Below are positions 32,150 to 44,119 of a DNA stretch of 64,000 nucleotides, one piece after another. The stretch comes from Zizania palustris. Taxonomy: Eukaryota; Streptophyta; Magnoliopsida; Poales; Poaceae. Under the pieces are notes generated by a model, which saw only the letters and a program-made list of their open reading frames with translations, was not told where the DNA came from and did no database searches. Every line of letters starts with the position of its first letter. Position 1 is the first letter of the stretch. The stretch is from assembly GCA_019279435.1 (NCBI GenBank), contig JAAALK010000284.1:24110390-24174389 (forward strand), given 5' to 3'. Made by a program: the position numbers and the translations under genes.

Positions 32150-33528
32150 TGAGGAGTCGTGTTGAAGATAATGGGCCTTATGGCTCCAGAAGTTATGAGT
32201 GATTATCAACAGAAGACAACAAGGAGAGAGAGATGAAGAGGAGAAGAGACTTGCCGTGTCTTGGGCCCCATGTGACTCGCGTACACGGTTGGCGAGCGAT
32301 TGTCGGGCAGAGGGGCCGTGGAGTCAGGCCGGCCTAATCCGGGTACATGGGATAGGAATGATAGGGGATCCACTTGTCTGTTGGTCGGGGTTGACTTAGG
32401 TAAATGGGGGACGAGCGATTGCTGAGCTGAGGGAACCGCGGAATCGGGCCGGTCCAATCCGGGTACCTGGTGCGAAGACACTGGACGGTTCTTCGGTTTC
32501 AGCGCAAAACCGATGTCCCAATCCAGAACGTCCATCAGAGATCCGACGGTCCTGAAGCGAAGCCGTAGCTGTTTTATTTTAGCGTATGTATATAAGATTT
32601 TACTATTTTGTCTGTTGGGCCTACAGTTTTTTTTGCATCTGTGTGTAATTTACCTTAGAGGTAAATTGTCTTTTCCCTTTTTGGAACTGCATATATAATG
32701 GGCTTGTACCCCCTAGGGTTTTACCAACTCACAAAATCGTAAAATCAGAGTTCATGTTTTACTTTCCCCACTGTTCATCATTGTTTTTCCACTGTTTTCC
32801 TAAGATTTATCGTCGGTGCTGTTCTCTCAGAATTTTAGCGCGGCCGACTCTTCCATCCTTTTCCGAAGTGTTGTTTCTGCCAAGAACCAGGGTTTGGTTT
32901 TTCCTAGGATCTCCAGTTTTTACTGGTCAGCAGCAACACTCCTACGCAAGGCTTCTCTTGGTCCTGGTTCACAGCGGAGCACTTGCTGGAAGCAAGGGTG
33001 CGTGGCATCTGGTAGCTACGTGTGTTCTCGAGACGGTGCAGTGAAACGTGCAGGCGCGTGCGCATAGCACTGGCGGGCGGCGGCTGAGGCGATTGGCTGA
33101 CTACTACGTTGTGCGTGAGATTAGGAGGGTCAGTACCAGTGTTACTAGTTTTCTGAATACTAGGAGTTTGTTTAATTGCCTGTGAAATTTCAAGGGCGTG
33201 TCAAATGTGGGTTGAATCATCTATAAGCATTGCGAGACATGTGTGTATGCTTAATATATGATAAATTGCATGTGCACTGTGAAAGTTATGCCTTATGAAG
33301 CGCCAGTGATTTATTTGTGGTTAATCTGCCTTTAAGTATTTTGTTGGTATCTTTTCATTTAGGACACTAGTTGTTTTTAGGCTAGTTTATTGTTGGTGTT
33401 TTGAATTTTTCCTTTGGTTCTATTGGTTGTCATTTGAGGAGCGTTGGGTATTTTGGGTAGGCCGTCGATTCTCAAGAATTTGTTGAGGCGCCCATTCACC
33501 TCCTCTGGTCGCTATTCTCGGTCCTACA
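32150..33528 (+). repeat. 5' LTR of element C
   Basis: 1379 bp from TGAGGAGTC to TCCTACA. It has ATATATAA near 32690 in the TATA position. It lacks the TTCGAA-rich segment found in B and D, which explains the shorter length. Its first 350 bases match the LTR starts of A, B and D. Confidence 0.85.
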
Positions 33529-33530
33529 AG

Positions 33531-33541
33531 TGGTATCAGAG
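33531..33541 (+). other. Primer-binding site of element C
   Basis: TGGTATCAGAG, 2 bases after the LTR; the next base is T instead of C. Confidence 0.88.
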
Positions 33542-33593
33542 TGAGGTTAGGGTTTTTCCATACCTTAACCGGTTCAAACCCAAAGTAGGGATC

Positions 33594-35964
33594 ATTTCTT
33601 CTCGGAAGGTCCCGTCTCTTGAGGTATTTGGCTATAATTATTGGAAGATTCGCATGCAAGCCTATCTATTGAGCCAGAGCTGAGGGATATGGGATACGTG
33701 TGTTCATGCTACTTTCACTGTGCTTCCGGCAGCTGAGCGTACTACCATTGAGATAGCCGCTCTGCATGACCTGAACAACAAGGCAGTGAACATACTATTT
33801 TCTGCTTTAGGTCCCAGTCAGTTTGAGCGCATTAGCCATCTCGACACTACTCGAGAGATCTGGGCTACCCTCCAGGCACACTATGAGCGAACAGCTCAAG
33901 TCAAGGCTATTATCTATCAGACCTACCGACGTGAGTATGAAAATTTCTCACAAAAGCCGGGAGAGACTATCGAGGCTTTTTTTGTTCGCTTTCAGTCGAT
34001 CGTTAACAAGCTTCGGCCCAACAAGGCCGATCGTGATCAGCTTGTCTCAGATCATGAACAGGCGCTCAAGGTTCTTCATACATTGGACCCTAAGATCTGG
34101 GAGATCAAGGTATCCTCTATTGTTGAGAGCGCTTCCTGATACCTTGACTGTTACAGAGCTTTTCAGCAAGCTCAAGGCCTTAGAGGTTGATATCCATTTG
34201 AGATCAAATCTCACTGGATATGGATCAAAAACTCTGGCCCTTGTGACACCTTCTGCTGATCCTGCTTCTTTGAGTTGTGTTTTGTCCTCTTTGATGTCTA
34301 TCACTGAGGACCAATTGGATTTGCTAGGAGATGATGACCTATGTCTTTTCAATAGCCGGGTTCATCGTGTCTATGACAAGAGGATGTTCAAACGACATGG
34401 CACAAAACATGGCTGTTTTGATTGTGGTGATCCGGGTCATTTCTTCACCGACTGCCCCAAGCGGAACACACACAAGAAGGGCATCGACGGTGGATCCTAC
34501 GAATCCAACAAGCACGATAGCTCCACCTTCACCAAGGGCAAGCCCAAAACGAAGTTCTTTTGAAAGGCCCTGAAGGACTACTGGCATGAGAACAAGAATT
34601 GAGACAATGCCTTCTTCGCCGAGATGGAGAGAAGCTATTCCGAGCGATCATCCTCTTCTTTCTCTTCATCAAGTTCAAGTGATGAGGAGATCGTGATCAA
34701 GAAGGGGAAGGACAAGGATGATCCGGTGGACCTCTGCTTCATGGCCTTCGGGGAAAAGCCGAAGGCTCGCTCGCACTGCAGCCGAAGATCCCGCAAGAGC
34801 GTCTGCTCAATGGCTCTTGGGGATAAAGAAGATAAGGGCTCCTCCGACAACTCCGACGATGACGATGATGAGAAGGTATCTTCCTATGAACGTGAAGTCG
34901 TTGAATTACTTGAAGAGAACTGTCAGGAGTTGAAATATCAGGAGAAACTGCTTAAAGGGGCTAAGAAGACGATAGATGAGCTTGAGAGTGAGCTTGTTAT
35001 AGCCAATAGCAAGATTAAGAGTCTATCTTCTTTCTCGTGCCTAGGTGAGAGCAGTGAGTGCACCAACTATGAGGTGTTGTTGTGTGACATGACTACTTTG
35101 AAGTCCAAGTACACTGAGAGGGTTGAAGAGAGAGACGCTTTGGCCACTGAGCTTGAAAGCGCTCAGCTGGAGCTGAAAGATTCTCATGCGTCAGCCATCG
35201 TGTCATGTAGAGACTTCCCATGCCACTTATCTAATCGAGCTGTGCTGAGAGCGAAATGTGATGAGCAGTCAGGCGAGCTAGAGAGTGTGTGTGCTAAGTT
35301 AGAGCAGACTAAGCTTGAGCTTGAGACATTGTTAGTTCCACCATTTGTGAGAACTGCTTGTCTCTAAGGTTGGAGCTCATCAAGATGAAAGCTGAAAAGT
35401 CTGTTCAAGTTGATGGAGAGTTTGAGATCTGCTTGTCTCGGGTGGAGGTGATATCTTCCTTGAGAGAGTAGCTAGCTAATGCTCAGAACGAGAACTCTTA
35501 CCTCCATCAGATCTTGAGTAGGGTGAGTGCTAGAGAGCCTCAGCTCAGCATGATGATCTAGCAGTTCAAGAGGCTGGATGGGTTTGAAGTAGGTTACAGC
35601 TACACCAAGGCTGACTTTGAGAGTGCCTTGAGCCGTGACGTGGAGTGGAGTAAGATGACTCCTGAGTAGAGATATCCTAAGACTCACTCCATTGAGTCTT
35701 TTTAGGCCAGTCAGCCCAAGTATGGAGTGTTCCAAGAACAACCTAAAGCTCCACCCAAGAAGTCTATCTGGATCCTGAAGCCTAAGCACCTCCATACTTC
35801 TCTTGACTCTCTACTTGAACCCTTTTGTACCAAAGAGCCAACAACCAACACCACCAAGCTCAAGAAACCCAAACTTCAACCACATCCCAATAAGCCTACC
35901 TATCACTGTGAGTTCTGTAAGAGAGAAGGGCATCTTACGGAGTTTTGCTTCAGGAGAAAGCAAG
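33594..35964 (+). pseudogene. gag: gag of element C (no start codon, truncated)
   Basis: Aligned to A, B and D, the ATG ACx TCT start is here ATC ATT TCT, so the start is gone. Capsid-like domain 33600-34200, with TGA near 33683 and a one- or two-base loss near 34137 that shifts frame. CCHC knuckle CFDCGDPGHFFTDC near 34409-34450. TGA at 34561. Ser run and acidic coiled-coil region open at 34624-35367. TAGs near 35470, 35561, 35668 and 35703. The second knuckle (CEFCKREGHLTEFC) is intact near 35908-35950, just before the break at 35964. Confidence 0.85.
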
Positions 35965-37415
35965 TGTTGACACGAAAACGTGCCCCCGCACTTGGGCCGG
36001 TTTAATGATCCAAAAACGTCACGAAACGTTGATGTCGCTTTCCAACAATCCTTAAACCGTGGTAAGAGGATAACGGAGTTGCCAAGCAATTCAATTATAT
36101 CTCTGAAAATATAACCTAATTAACCGAAATAAATAATGTTAGATCTAATCAGCCAATTTAAGCCGATTGGGCAGAAAAGTAAAAAGGGCGGTCAGACCGG
36201 CCAAGTCAAGCTGGTCAGACCATGCCGTATGGGTAATTCTACCGAAAAATAATGAAGGGGTCTGAAGCATCCCAAAGGGGGGCTTCGGCTTGTTGGCCGG
36301 TCGGACCGAAGTAGGACTCTCGGTCAGACTGATGCCTGCGAAGGTGGTCGCCGAAGGTGGCCTCGACGTTCTGTTATGAAGCTATCTCCAGGCGGTCAGA
36401 CCGACGAAGGATGTCCGGTCGTACCGACGGTGGGCCTCAGCCAGACCGAGGGCTCCAGAGTTGTGGGTTTCGGTGCGAAGGGTTCCGGAGTACTCTGCGA
36501 AGATCTCCGGTGTGAGGTCTGAGGCTTCAACATGTTGGACTTCAGCACGATGAAGATCTTCAGTGCGAAGTAAGCTGAGGAAGCCTCCGAATCAGACTGG
36601 CTAAGAGGGGAAACAGGTTGATTGGGTGTCATCGGTCAGACTGTCCTTAAGCCATTGATCAGACTGGCCTGTGCTGGCAAGGCCCAGTCGGACCGACTGG
36701 AGTTGGCCGGTTGGACCGGCCGGCGATGCAGTGAACACCTCGGTTTGCCAGCGGGTGCTTCGACAGAGGGGCCTTGGTGCAAGAAGTTCTTTGTGACGTA
36801 GATGAACACCTTGACTTCTACAAAAAACAAGAAACCAGTGGCAATTCGTCCTAGGGACTGAATCACCGATAAAAACTGATAAAAACCAATAAAAACCCGT
36901 ACGAGGGCGAAACAGAAATTTTTGGATCAAACCCACAAAGAACTCGCTATAGTGTGGCGAAGTACGGACAATTTGCTGATCAAATTGACAAAGATCTACT
37001 GCTAGGAGTAATGTAATACTAGGCAAAAGGTAGATTGAAAAGTAAAGGTACGATTCAAAACTAGGGTTTTGAGTTGATCTGTGGAGATGCCCTTTGAATC
37101 GGCCTCACCCCTTTATTTATAGGGGCTGGTCTCATGTTCCCCGACTCCTAAACTGAGTAGAATTTGGACAAAAGTGGTTAGGATTTAATTATAGATAAAA
37201 ACATCCCGGAATCAAACTCTATCTCTAATTCTAGACTTGGGCCGGTCTGAACTGACCCATTGGTCTGGTCTGACTGGGCCTACATGGCCGGTCGGATCGG
37301 ACTACCATGGCCAGTTGGACCGGCTTGTGCCAGGGAAGGCATATTTTCAACCCAAATTACCAAAAATTGATATTTTGATAATTTTAACCATTAATTCCAA
37401 ATTTGGGTGTCAACA
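35965..37415 (-). repeat. 3' LTR of element E (left side)
   Basis: 1451 bp with ends TGTTGACAC and GTGTCAACA, a 9-bp inverted repeat. It is followed on the right by the minus-strand purine tract. It has many variants of GGTCAGACCGG and GGTCGGACCGA. Confidence 0.85.
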
Positions 37416-37433
37416 CATGCCCCCTGCCTTTTT
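37416..37433 (-). other. Polypurine tract of element E
   Basis: Read on the minus strand, an AAAAAGGCAGGGGGCATG tract sits immediately before the LTR, as expected for an element in minus orientation. Confidence 0.7.
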
Positions 37434-37668
37434 GCAAACTTAGTGAGCTAAAAGCACAGCAAGCCACGAGCGGTATTCCCCAAATTGTTTATTTGTTCAC
37501 CTACCATAAATCGTCCATCTCTTGTCTCAGAATTTGTGAACTCCTGAGGATGATTTGCATAACTCAATATAAATTCATGAACTAGGGGACTAAGTGCTGA
37601 ATTTCTCTATCAACTCGGCCTTTAGTATTCTTATTAGTTTTGCCCCCAGTCCTTGTGGGATCTATTCT

Positions 37669-40600
37669 TTACTCAACAGGGTTAGAAGTTGGCTCTTCAA
37701 CCAACTTCAGCCTCCACACCTGTCGTGGTCCTCCTAAATCTTTGGATTCGTTGAGAAAATTACCCTTGAACCCTTCAGCCTTCTTCTCTTTAAGGTGTTT
37801 AGCCCGAAGACGTTGTAGGCATCTCTTTTGAGACTTGGTCATTCCCGGAGGAGTCCACGAAGGTAGCGGCTTCGATCCCGGGGCCACAAACTTACTCCTC
37901 GATTTTTTGGCCTAATGGGATGTACCTGAACCAGCCTCGACAATTTTGCGCTTATTATGATTGTTTCCCTGTATGTTGTTGGTCAGACTGGCCTCGTGGG
38001 GCCGGTCAGACCGAATGGTGTCGGGAGCCTGACTAAGGGCGGTCGGACCATCCGTAGTAGGCCAGTCGAACTGGTGCACCATGGCTGGTCAGACCGGCCC
38101 TAGGGCGGTGGCTGGATCGATAGTGGTACCTTTGGTGGTCTCTATCGGGTCGCCTCCATTTTGCTCTGGAAGGACTTCTTCATGGATTGGGATGTTGCAG
38201 AAACATGTTTTAATAACAACGGCCGCCTTATTGCGTTTATTGTCATTGTTCCTTTCCTTCACCCTTGAAGACTTAGGCCGATTTCTTGTGTGAATACGAC
38301 CATCACTATGATTACGCCTTTGCCTCTTTGTCGATCCCTTTGGCCTTGCTAGTTCTTGGTGGAACGACACTTGTGGTGGTGAGAACGGCATCCATGGGGC
38401 AATGTACTGAGGAGGACCACCGTATTGTGGCATTGGACATGCCCCCCATGACATCATCGGAAAACCATATGAATAGAATGGTATGAAAGCTCCCAATGGC
38501 TGATGTCTATGACCAAATCTTTTCCCAGGAGTCGAATTTAGTCTTTCTACATTATTAGGCCGATTATTTGCTCTTTATTCGGCCATATGCTCATACTTCT
38601 TTAATAGTGCATCAAAAGTAACTCTCGGTCACCTAGCCGTCTTGTTTCCAAGCAGCTTCTCTTTGTCGATAGAATTACATGTAGCAGATCGAGGCCCTCC
38701 AACTACAATATTCTTTCCTTTATTTGATTCGGCTTGATCGGGCCGAATCAACACTTTGGTATTGCAATCAATACTAAGGAGCGAAGGATCATTCTCAAAC
38801 TTCAATCGTCCTCCATTGATAGCTGATTGAATTTGTTAGCAGAAAACATAACACTTATTAATAGTATGAGTATAAGAGTCATGCCACTTACATTACGTAC
38901 GACCTCCTAGTTCTTTTGCCAACGAGATGACTTGACCTTCGCGCACCTTGATCTTTCCCTTCTCAAAAAGATAGTCAAATATTCTATCGCACTTGGTTAG
39001 ATCAAAAGTATACTTACCTCCTGAACTCTTTTGAGGTGTTGGCTTCACACTAACGCACACGAATGGATCTCCTTCATCAGTGAAAGTCCATTCGGTTGTA
39101 TAGACATCAAATTTCTTACTCTTGCTAGATGATCGATCACCGGCATTCTTTTCTAAGTCATCATTGGATTTGCACTTGTTCACGGCTCAACTTTCAATAT
39201 ACAGATCTCTTCATAATACCTAACCAATATGCATGAAAGCCTGACCATGCATAGCTTCTCTAATGTGGACTAGCAAACCATCAAGTGCAAGATTAGCTAA
39301 GTATTTGTCGCTAGTAGTTAAGTTAGAATATCAGCTTTTGGTTTCTAGGAACCTCTGAATGTAGGAGTCAATGGTCTCACTGGCATGTTGTTTAACCGAT
39401 CTCAAAGTATCTAACTAACACTCTATTTCACTATGAGAGAACTGCATGTGAAACTTTTGGACTAAATCTTCCCAAGTAAAAATAGAATGAGTGGGCAAAG
39501 ACATAAACCATTCATAAGCAGTTGTGCATAAAGATAAAGAGAACAAACTAACCTTATGCTCATTGCAACTACTCACCTTACCACACTGGACTAAGAACTG
39601 CACTATATGGTCATTTGTGGTCTCAGCACCATTGCCGCTGAATTTTGTGAATTCCAGCATTTTGAAACCATCGGGGAGCTTGCAATACTCAAAATATACA
39701 GGATATGACTTTTGATTAATCCGATCCATTGACTCGACTTCTAAATATTCCCTGAGAATGGTGTACAATTTCTTTCTCAAACTCTTAGGCCTTGTATTGC
39801 TGTCTTTTTGTGCTATTGGCCTAAAGGGAGAGGGCACAATGGGAGTGCGATAAGGGTTGTCCCTCTGGCCATGAAGACTGGTAGTGGGATTGTTATCCTT
39901 GACCGGCGTATAATGTGTATCATCATCTGCTGCTGGTGCAAGTGGATAGACCGATCATGGAGGGCTAACAGGAGGTGCCGAAAAATTATCAGCAGGGCGA
40001 GACAAGTAATTCTGAGCCGATGCAACATAACAGGGTACATGCTTAGACCTATACACATGCGGGGTAGCTAGGGGTACAATAGGTGCGGGAAATGGACACA
40101 TCAGTGCAGGTGGTGATGTGAAAACCGTAGCGGGGTAGGAGTCAGTTAGACCGGCTTGCTTTGGCCAGTTGGACCAACTATACTCGTCCGGTCGGACCGA
40201 CCAATTGGGTCCGGTCGGACCGACCAATTGGGTCCGGTCAGACCGACGTTTGTTGGAGGTGCGTCACACCAGCTTGTTGTCCGATCATACCGACCATTCC
40301 TAGAAGGCAGTCATACCGACCATCATTGGTGGTGTGGTGGTACCAGGGTCGAGCGCTGTTGGCTGGCACGCGACGGTCGGACTGGCCTGGTATGGCCAAT
40401 CGCACTGACCATGTTCACTCGGTTGGACTGGCCAACCTGGTCCGGTCAGACTGATAGGAGCCAGTGGGGGAGTGCTAGCGATCGTAATAGGGGAATCGGC
40501 TTCGGGAAAACCGAATCTTCTAAACATCGCATCTATCTTAGAGTCTACTTTGGGAGCCACGTGTTTCATTTGTTTGTCTAATGTGGCGTTAACAACTTGG

Positions 40601-40865
40601 TTTACCTTGGAAACTATCTCTTGTTCGAGGTCCGGGGAAAGATGGGAGGATGGGAGTTTACCTTAGCCGGCGTGGTGATGGTGACGGATCTCGTGTCGCG
40701 CTTGACGAACGTGTCACCTATCTTGACGTATCTTGCAAGCATGCGATTTTGATGTTCCTTCACCTTGGCTTCAAGTTCTGCACGGTCCTCCTCCGAGAGA
40801 TCCTCTAGGGCAACGGTATCGGAGTCATCATCGTCCTTCGTGTTCCCCGCCATGCTTGTTGGCAT
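37669..40865 (-). pseudogene. gag: Gag-like polyprotein of element E (broken)
   Basis: Minus-strand pieces, in order: an acidic N-terminus starting at ATG 40865 or 40853 (MAGNTKDDDD) with EEDRAELEAKVKEH; a Pro-rich region whose codons span the GGTCNGACC repeats (40150-40460); a retrotransposon gag domain at 39837-39415 (FTKFSGNGAETTNDHI, then AYEWFMSLP and WEDLVQKF); a 39183-38893 segment with FDLTKCDRIFDYLFEKGKI and a Cys/His-like cluster just after it; and a 38496-38089 segment ending in a Lys/Arg-rich stretch. A last frame, 37887-37669, has KPLPSWTPPGMTKSQKR, common near the end of gag in this gypsy group. Stops and shifts separate the pieces. No pol motif is visible anywhere. Confidence 0.75.
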
Positions 40866-40904
40866 AGAAGGTACCATCGATGTAGTCGTACATGGCGTGT
40901 ATTT

Positions 40905-40921
40905 CCCCAGCGGAGTCACCA
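40905..40921 (-). other. Primer-binding site of element E
   Basis: The plus strand reads CCCCAGCGGAGTCACCA, which looks like a tRNA 3' end with CCA. The complement, on the minus strand, would pair with it. It lies 7 bases from the LTR. I cannot say with certainty which tRNA. Confidence 0.65.
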
Positions 40922-40928
40922 AAAAGTG

Positions 40929-41699
40929 TGTTAACACGAAAACGTGACCCCACACTTGGGCCGGTTCGACGATCCAAAAACATCGTGAAACATTGATGTC
41001 GCATTCCGACAATCCTTATACCATGGTAAGGGGATAACGGAGTCACCAGGAAATTCAATTATATTTCTGAAAATATAACCTAATTAACCGAAATAAATAA
41101 TGTTAGATCTAATCGGCCAATTTAAGCCGATTGGGCAGAAAAGTAAAAAGGGCGGTCAGACTGGCCAAGTCAAGCCGGTCGAACTGTGCCATATGGGTAA
41201 TTCTACCGAAAAATAATGAAATGGTTCGAAGCGTCCCGAAGGGGGGCTTTAGCCTATTGGCCGGTGGGACCAGAGTAGGACTCCCGGTCAGACCGATGCC
41301 TACGAAGGTGGTCACCGAAGATGGCCTTGGCGTTCTGTTGTGAAGCTAGCTCCGGGCGGTCAGACCAGCGAAGGATGTCCGGTCGGACCGACGGTGGGCC
41401 TCAATCAGACCGAGGGCTCCAGTGTTGTGGGTTTCGTTTCGAAGGGTTCCGAAGTACTCCGCGAAGAGCTCCGGTGTGAGGTATGAGGCTTCACCGCGTA
41501 GGACTTCGGCACAACGAAGATCTTCGATGCGAAGTAAGCTGAGGAAGCCTCCGAATTAGATCGGCCAAGAGGGGAAACAGGCCGATCGGGTGTCATCGGT
41601 CAGACCGGCCTTAAGCCACCGGTCAGACCGGCCTGTGCTAGCAAGGCCCGGTTGGACCGACTGGAGTTGGCCGATCAGACCGGCCGGTGATGCAGTGAA
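40929..41699 (-). repeat. 5' LTR of element E (right side), truncated
   Basis: It matches 35965-36740 of the other LTR, starting TGTTAACACG. Similarity stops after GATGCAGTGAA at 41699, so about 680 bp of LTR is missing. The junction to unrelated sequence is abrupt. Confidence 0.8.
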
Positions 41700-42110
41700 A
41701 TTATGAACCGGTTAATAGTGAAATTACAGTTGATAGGAGAGCTTATGAGAAGCTGTTGAAGCCAAGATTTTGTAAAGCCTAGAGCCTACCAAGGATGTCG
41801 TACGGTGAATGAAAGTCAATAAGAGTCCGATCAAGGATAGTCAAAGAAGCATGTCTGTTACAACACTGGCCGGATATGGAGGAGCTGATGAAGAGAAGAT
41901 GAAGATTATCCAGGATCAGTTAAGATCGAATACTTGGACGTCAAGTCTCCACACTATAAATATGTACCCCATAGTTAAATTAGAAAACACATCTCTATCA
42001 ACAACTCCTCGGCGCATCGCCAGCCTTGGCTTCCCAAGGTTTATTCCGCCGGGATTCGACACTCAAAGCTGGGTTGCATCATTCTGATCTCCGGCGAAGA
42101 GGTGAGTCCA
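41700..42110 (+). repeat. LTR-like end of element F, 5' side lost
   Basis: TATAAATA at 41955-41962 and downstream TTCGACACTC and TCTCCGGCGAAGAGG sequence look like R-U5 of a gypsy LTR. The 5' boundary is the break with E at 41699/41700. The 3' boundary is not certain, and no second copy is in the window. Confidence 0.45.
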
Positions 42111-42465
42111 GCCACCCTCGATGATGCTAGAGCAGCCGACCTCCTCGGTCAGCAATGAAGGAAATAGGGTGACCCAACCATCGGCCCCCGATCAGGGCTT
42201 GCCGTCGAGTTCGTCGTATAACCTTGAAAGAGGAGCGTCGCCATCGTTCTCAATGACCGGCCCTAGGCCTATAGGACAGGAGGCCCCATAAGTCACATAT
42301 GGTGTTGCAAGGAACGTGCTGCCAGATGTTGTGCCATCTATGAGGGCACCTGACCGTATTCCTTAGGGATACCATAGGACCATGAATTTTGGAGCGCATC
42401 CTTATGGTGATGAGGGGAAATATTGATACAATGCTGCCCGGTTAGAGCAATATCAGTAGTCCACA

Positions 42466-43540
42466 ATGCCTGTACAGTACCCAACACCAGGGAAGTTGGA
42501 AGATGACTGGGTGAATCAAATCACAGAGGTTATCAAAGATCAATTTGGCCTAAAACCTAAAGAACAGACGTACATGTATCGGTGGCCGTACCTAGAATGG
42601 TTCGACCAAGTACCGCTACCTGGCCGATACAAGATAGCCGACTTCACCAAGTTCTCGGGACAAGACTCGATCTCCACGATTGAGCACATCAGCCATTTCC
42701 TCACCTAGTAGGGGAGGCATCAACTGACGAAGCGCTGAGGGTCTGATTTTTCCTACTCTCCCTATTAGGATCGGCCTTCGCGTGGTTTGCCTCACTGCCG
42801 ATAGATTCCATCAAAGGATGGGTGGATCTGGAGAAGAAGTTTCACCAATATTTCTTCACTGACATTCAAGAAATGAAACTCACCGATTTGATGATCGTGA
42901 GGCCAAGAATGGATTAGTCGATACAAGATTACATTCAGAGGTTCTGAAACATAAAGACCAGATGCTATAGTTTGAGCCTCAGTGATACCTAGTTGGTGGA
43001 GACAGCATTTTAGGGACTCCTGAACCCAATTAAGGAGAGATTTTTATCACATGAGTTTGAGAGCCTCTCCCAACTGGTGCAAAGGGTATCGACACATGAG
43101 AGTCGATACCAAGAAGCCAAGAGAGAGAGAGGTATCGGAAGAAGGTGGCATATACTCAAGTGTACCGTTCGGACTCCCATGAGAGAAGTGACTCATACGC
43201 AGAAGTCGGTATGGTCGAATCATCCTGAAACAAGAAGCAAGTCACATACCCCTAGGTGAAATGAGTCGATAAAGAGGAAAAGTACGACTTCGACATCAAC
43301 AAGGCCGATCAAATATTCGATTTGTTTCTCAATGAGAAGTAGATCCACTTGCCACATAGTCATGTGACACCGCCTGCCGATGAACTGAAGAAGAGAAAAT
43401 ACTGCAAGTGACACAATTTCCGATCGCATCACACCAATGGGTGCAAAGTGTTCAGACAGCAGATCCAATCGGCCACAGAGCAAGGCTGAATCAAGTTCGA
43501 TGATGGGAAGAAGCCGATGAATATTGACAATCATCCATTC
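42466..43540 (+). pseudogene. gag: gag of element F (degraded)
   Basis: The first 80 codons are open: a KLEDDWVNQI start, then RWPYLEWFDQ and a gag motif FTKFSGQDSISTIEHISHFL, close in kind to FTKFSGNGAETTNDHI in E. Later matches sit in other frames because of indels: WVDLEKKFHQYFF-like near 42820 and a Cys/His cluster near 43400-43450 (YCK-HN..HTNGCKVF). Multiple stops make it non-functional. Confidence 0.7.
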
Positions 43541-44119
43541 CTAGTCAAGAAGGTACATGCGTACTACGCTGACGATCGGCATACAAAGAGAAGCAGACGG
43601 GCCGACAATAATGTCGCTTCTTCAAATCTCATCAAGAAATACTAGAGGAGGTCAAAGGAGAGGATGGACAGCGAAGCCAACAATGGCTACTCATGTTTCA
43701 ATCCTCATTGGAATTGTGAGTTCTTTATGCTTTGCTGGAATGAAGGGCTGCATATAACGTCAAGCCAAGGATATGGCACAAGCCGGTCATCGGCCATATA
43801 ACGTCAAGCCAAGGACGCAAGATCAAGAAGTCATTCAATAAAGGTTGTCACCACCGAGGGTATCAACGCTCGAAAGGATCGTCCCAGTCCGATCCGAGGA
43901 AATCAGCCAGCCGGCCGATGACAGCGCTGCACCAGAAAAGCCGCGATGGTGGCCGAGTGGTATTTTCATGAAAAACTAGAAGAAAAGGGTCCAACATATA
44001 CAAAAATAGAATTGAATACACAGAGGTGCGATGAAGAGATGGATCAGCCACACAGAATCAAGAATGAATGGTGAACAAAAGAAAAGGACGATCACGAGGA
44101 TAAGAAAGATGCGGGGGTA

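Larger units (their letters stand above)
32150..35964 (+). mobile_element. Copia element C (Sirevirus type), cut off in gag
   Basis: A 5' LTR, primer site and most of gag from the same family as A, B and D. It is more diverged and has lost its start codon. Sequence stops exactly where element E begins (35965), within the second zinc-knuckle region of gag. The remainder, pol and 3' LTR, is not found on the far side of E, so it was deleted. Confidence 0.88.
35965..41699 (-). mobile_element. Element E: gag-only LTR retrotransposon, one LTR truncated
   Basis: Two direct copies of an LTR-like sequence (35965-37415 and 40929-41699) flank a minus-strand internal region with purine tract, gag-like frame and primer site in the right order. 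No protease, RT, integrase or RNase H is present, so it is non-autonomous, of the gag-only class. The gag resembles that of neighbouring Ty3/gypsy remnant F. The LTRs differ noticeably (roughly 8-10% by eye). The 5' LTR (right side) stops at 41699, with about 680 bp lost. GGTCNGACC palindromes are scattered through the LTRs and the interior. Confidence 0.75.

Noticed and set aside
32150..33528. Host gene on ORFs in the LTR of element C (32206-33067)
   Set aside because: The segment aligns with LTR starts and ends of A, B and D; the frames are not shared between copies.
40145..40460. Repeated GGTCNGACC units resembling a CRISPR or satellite array
   Set aside because: Units are short, imperfect and without uniform spacers, and the host is a plant. 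They are part of element E.
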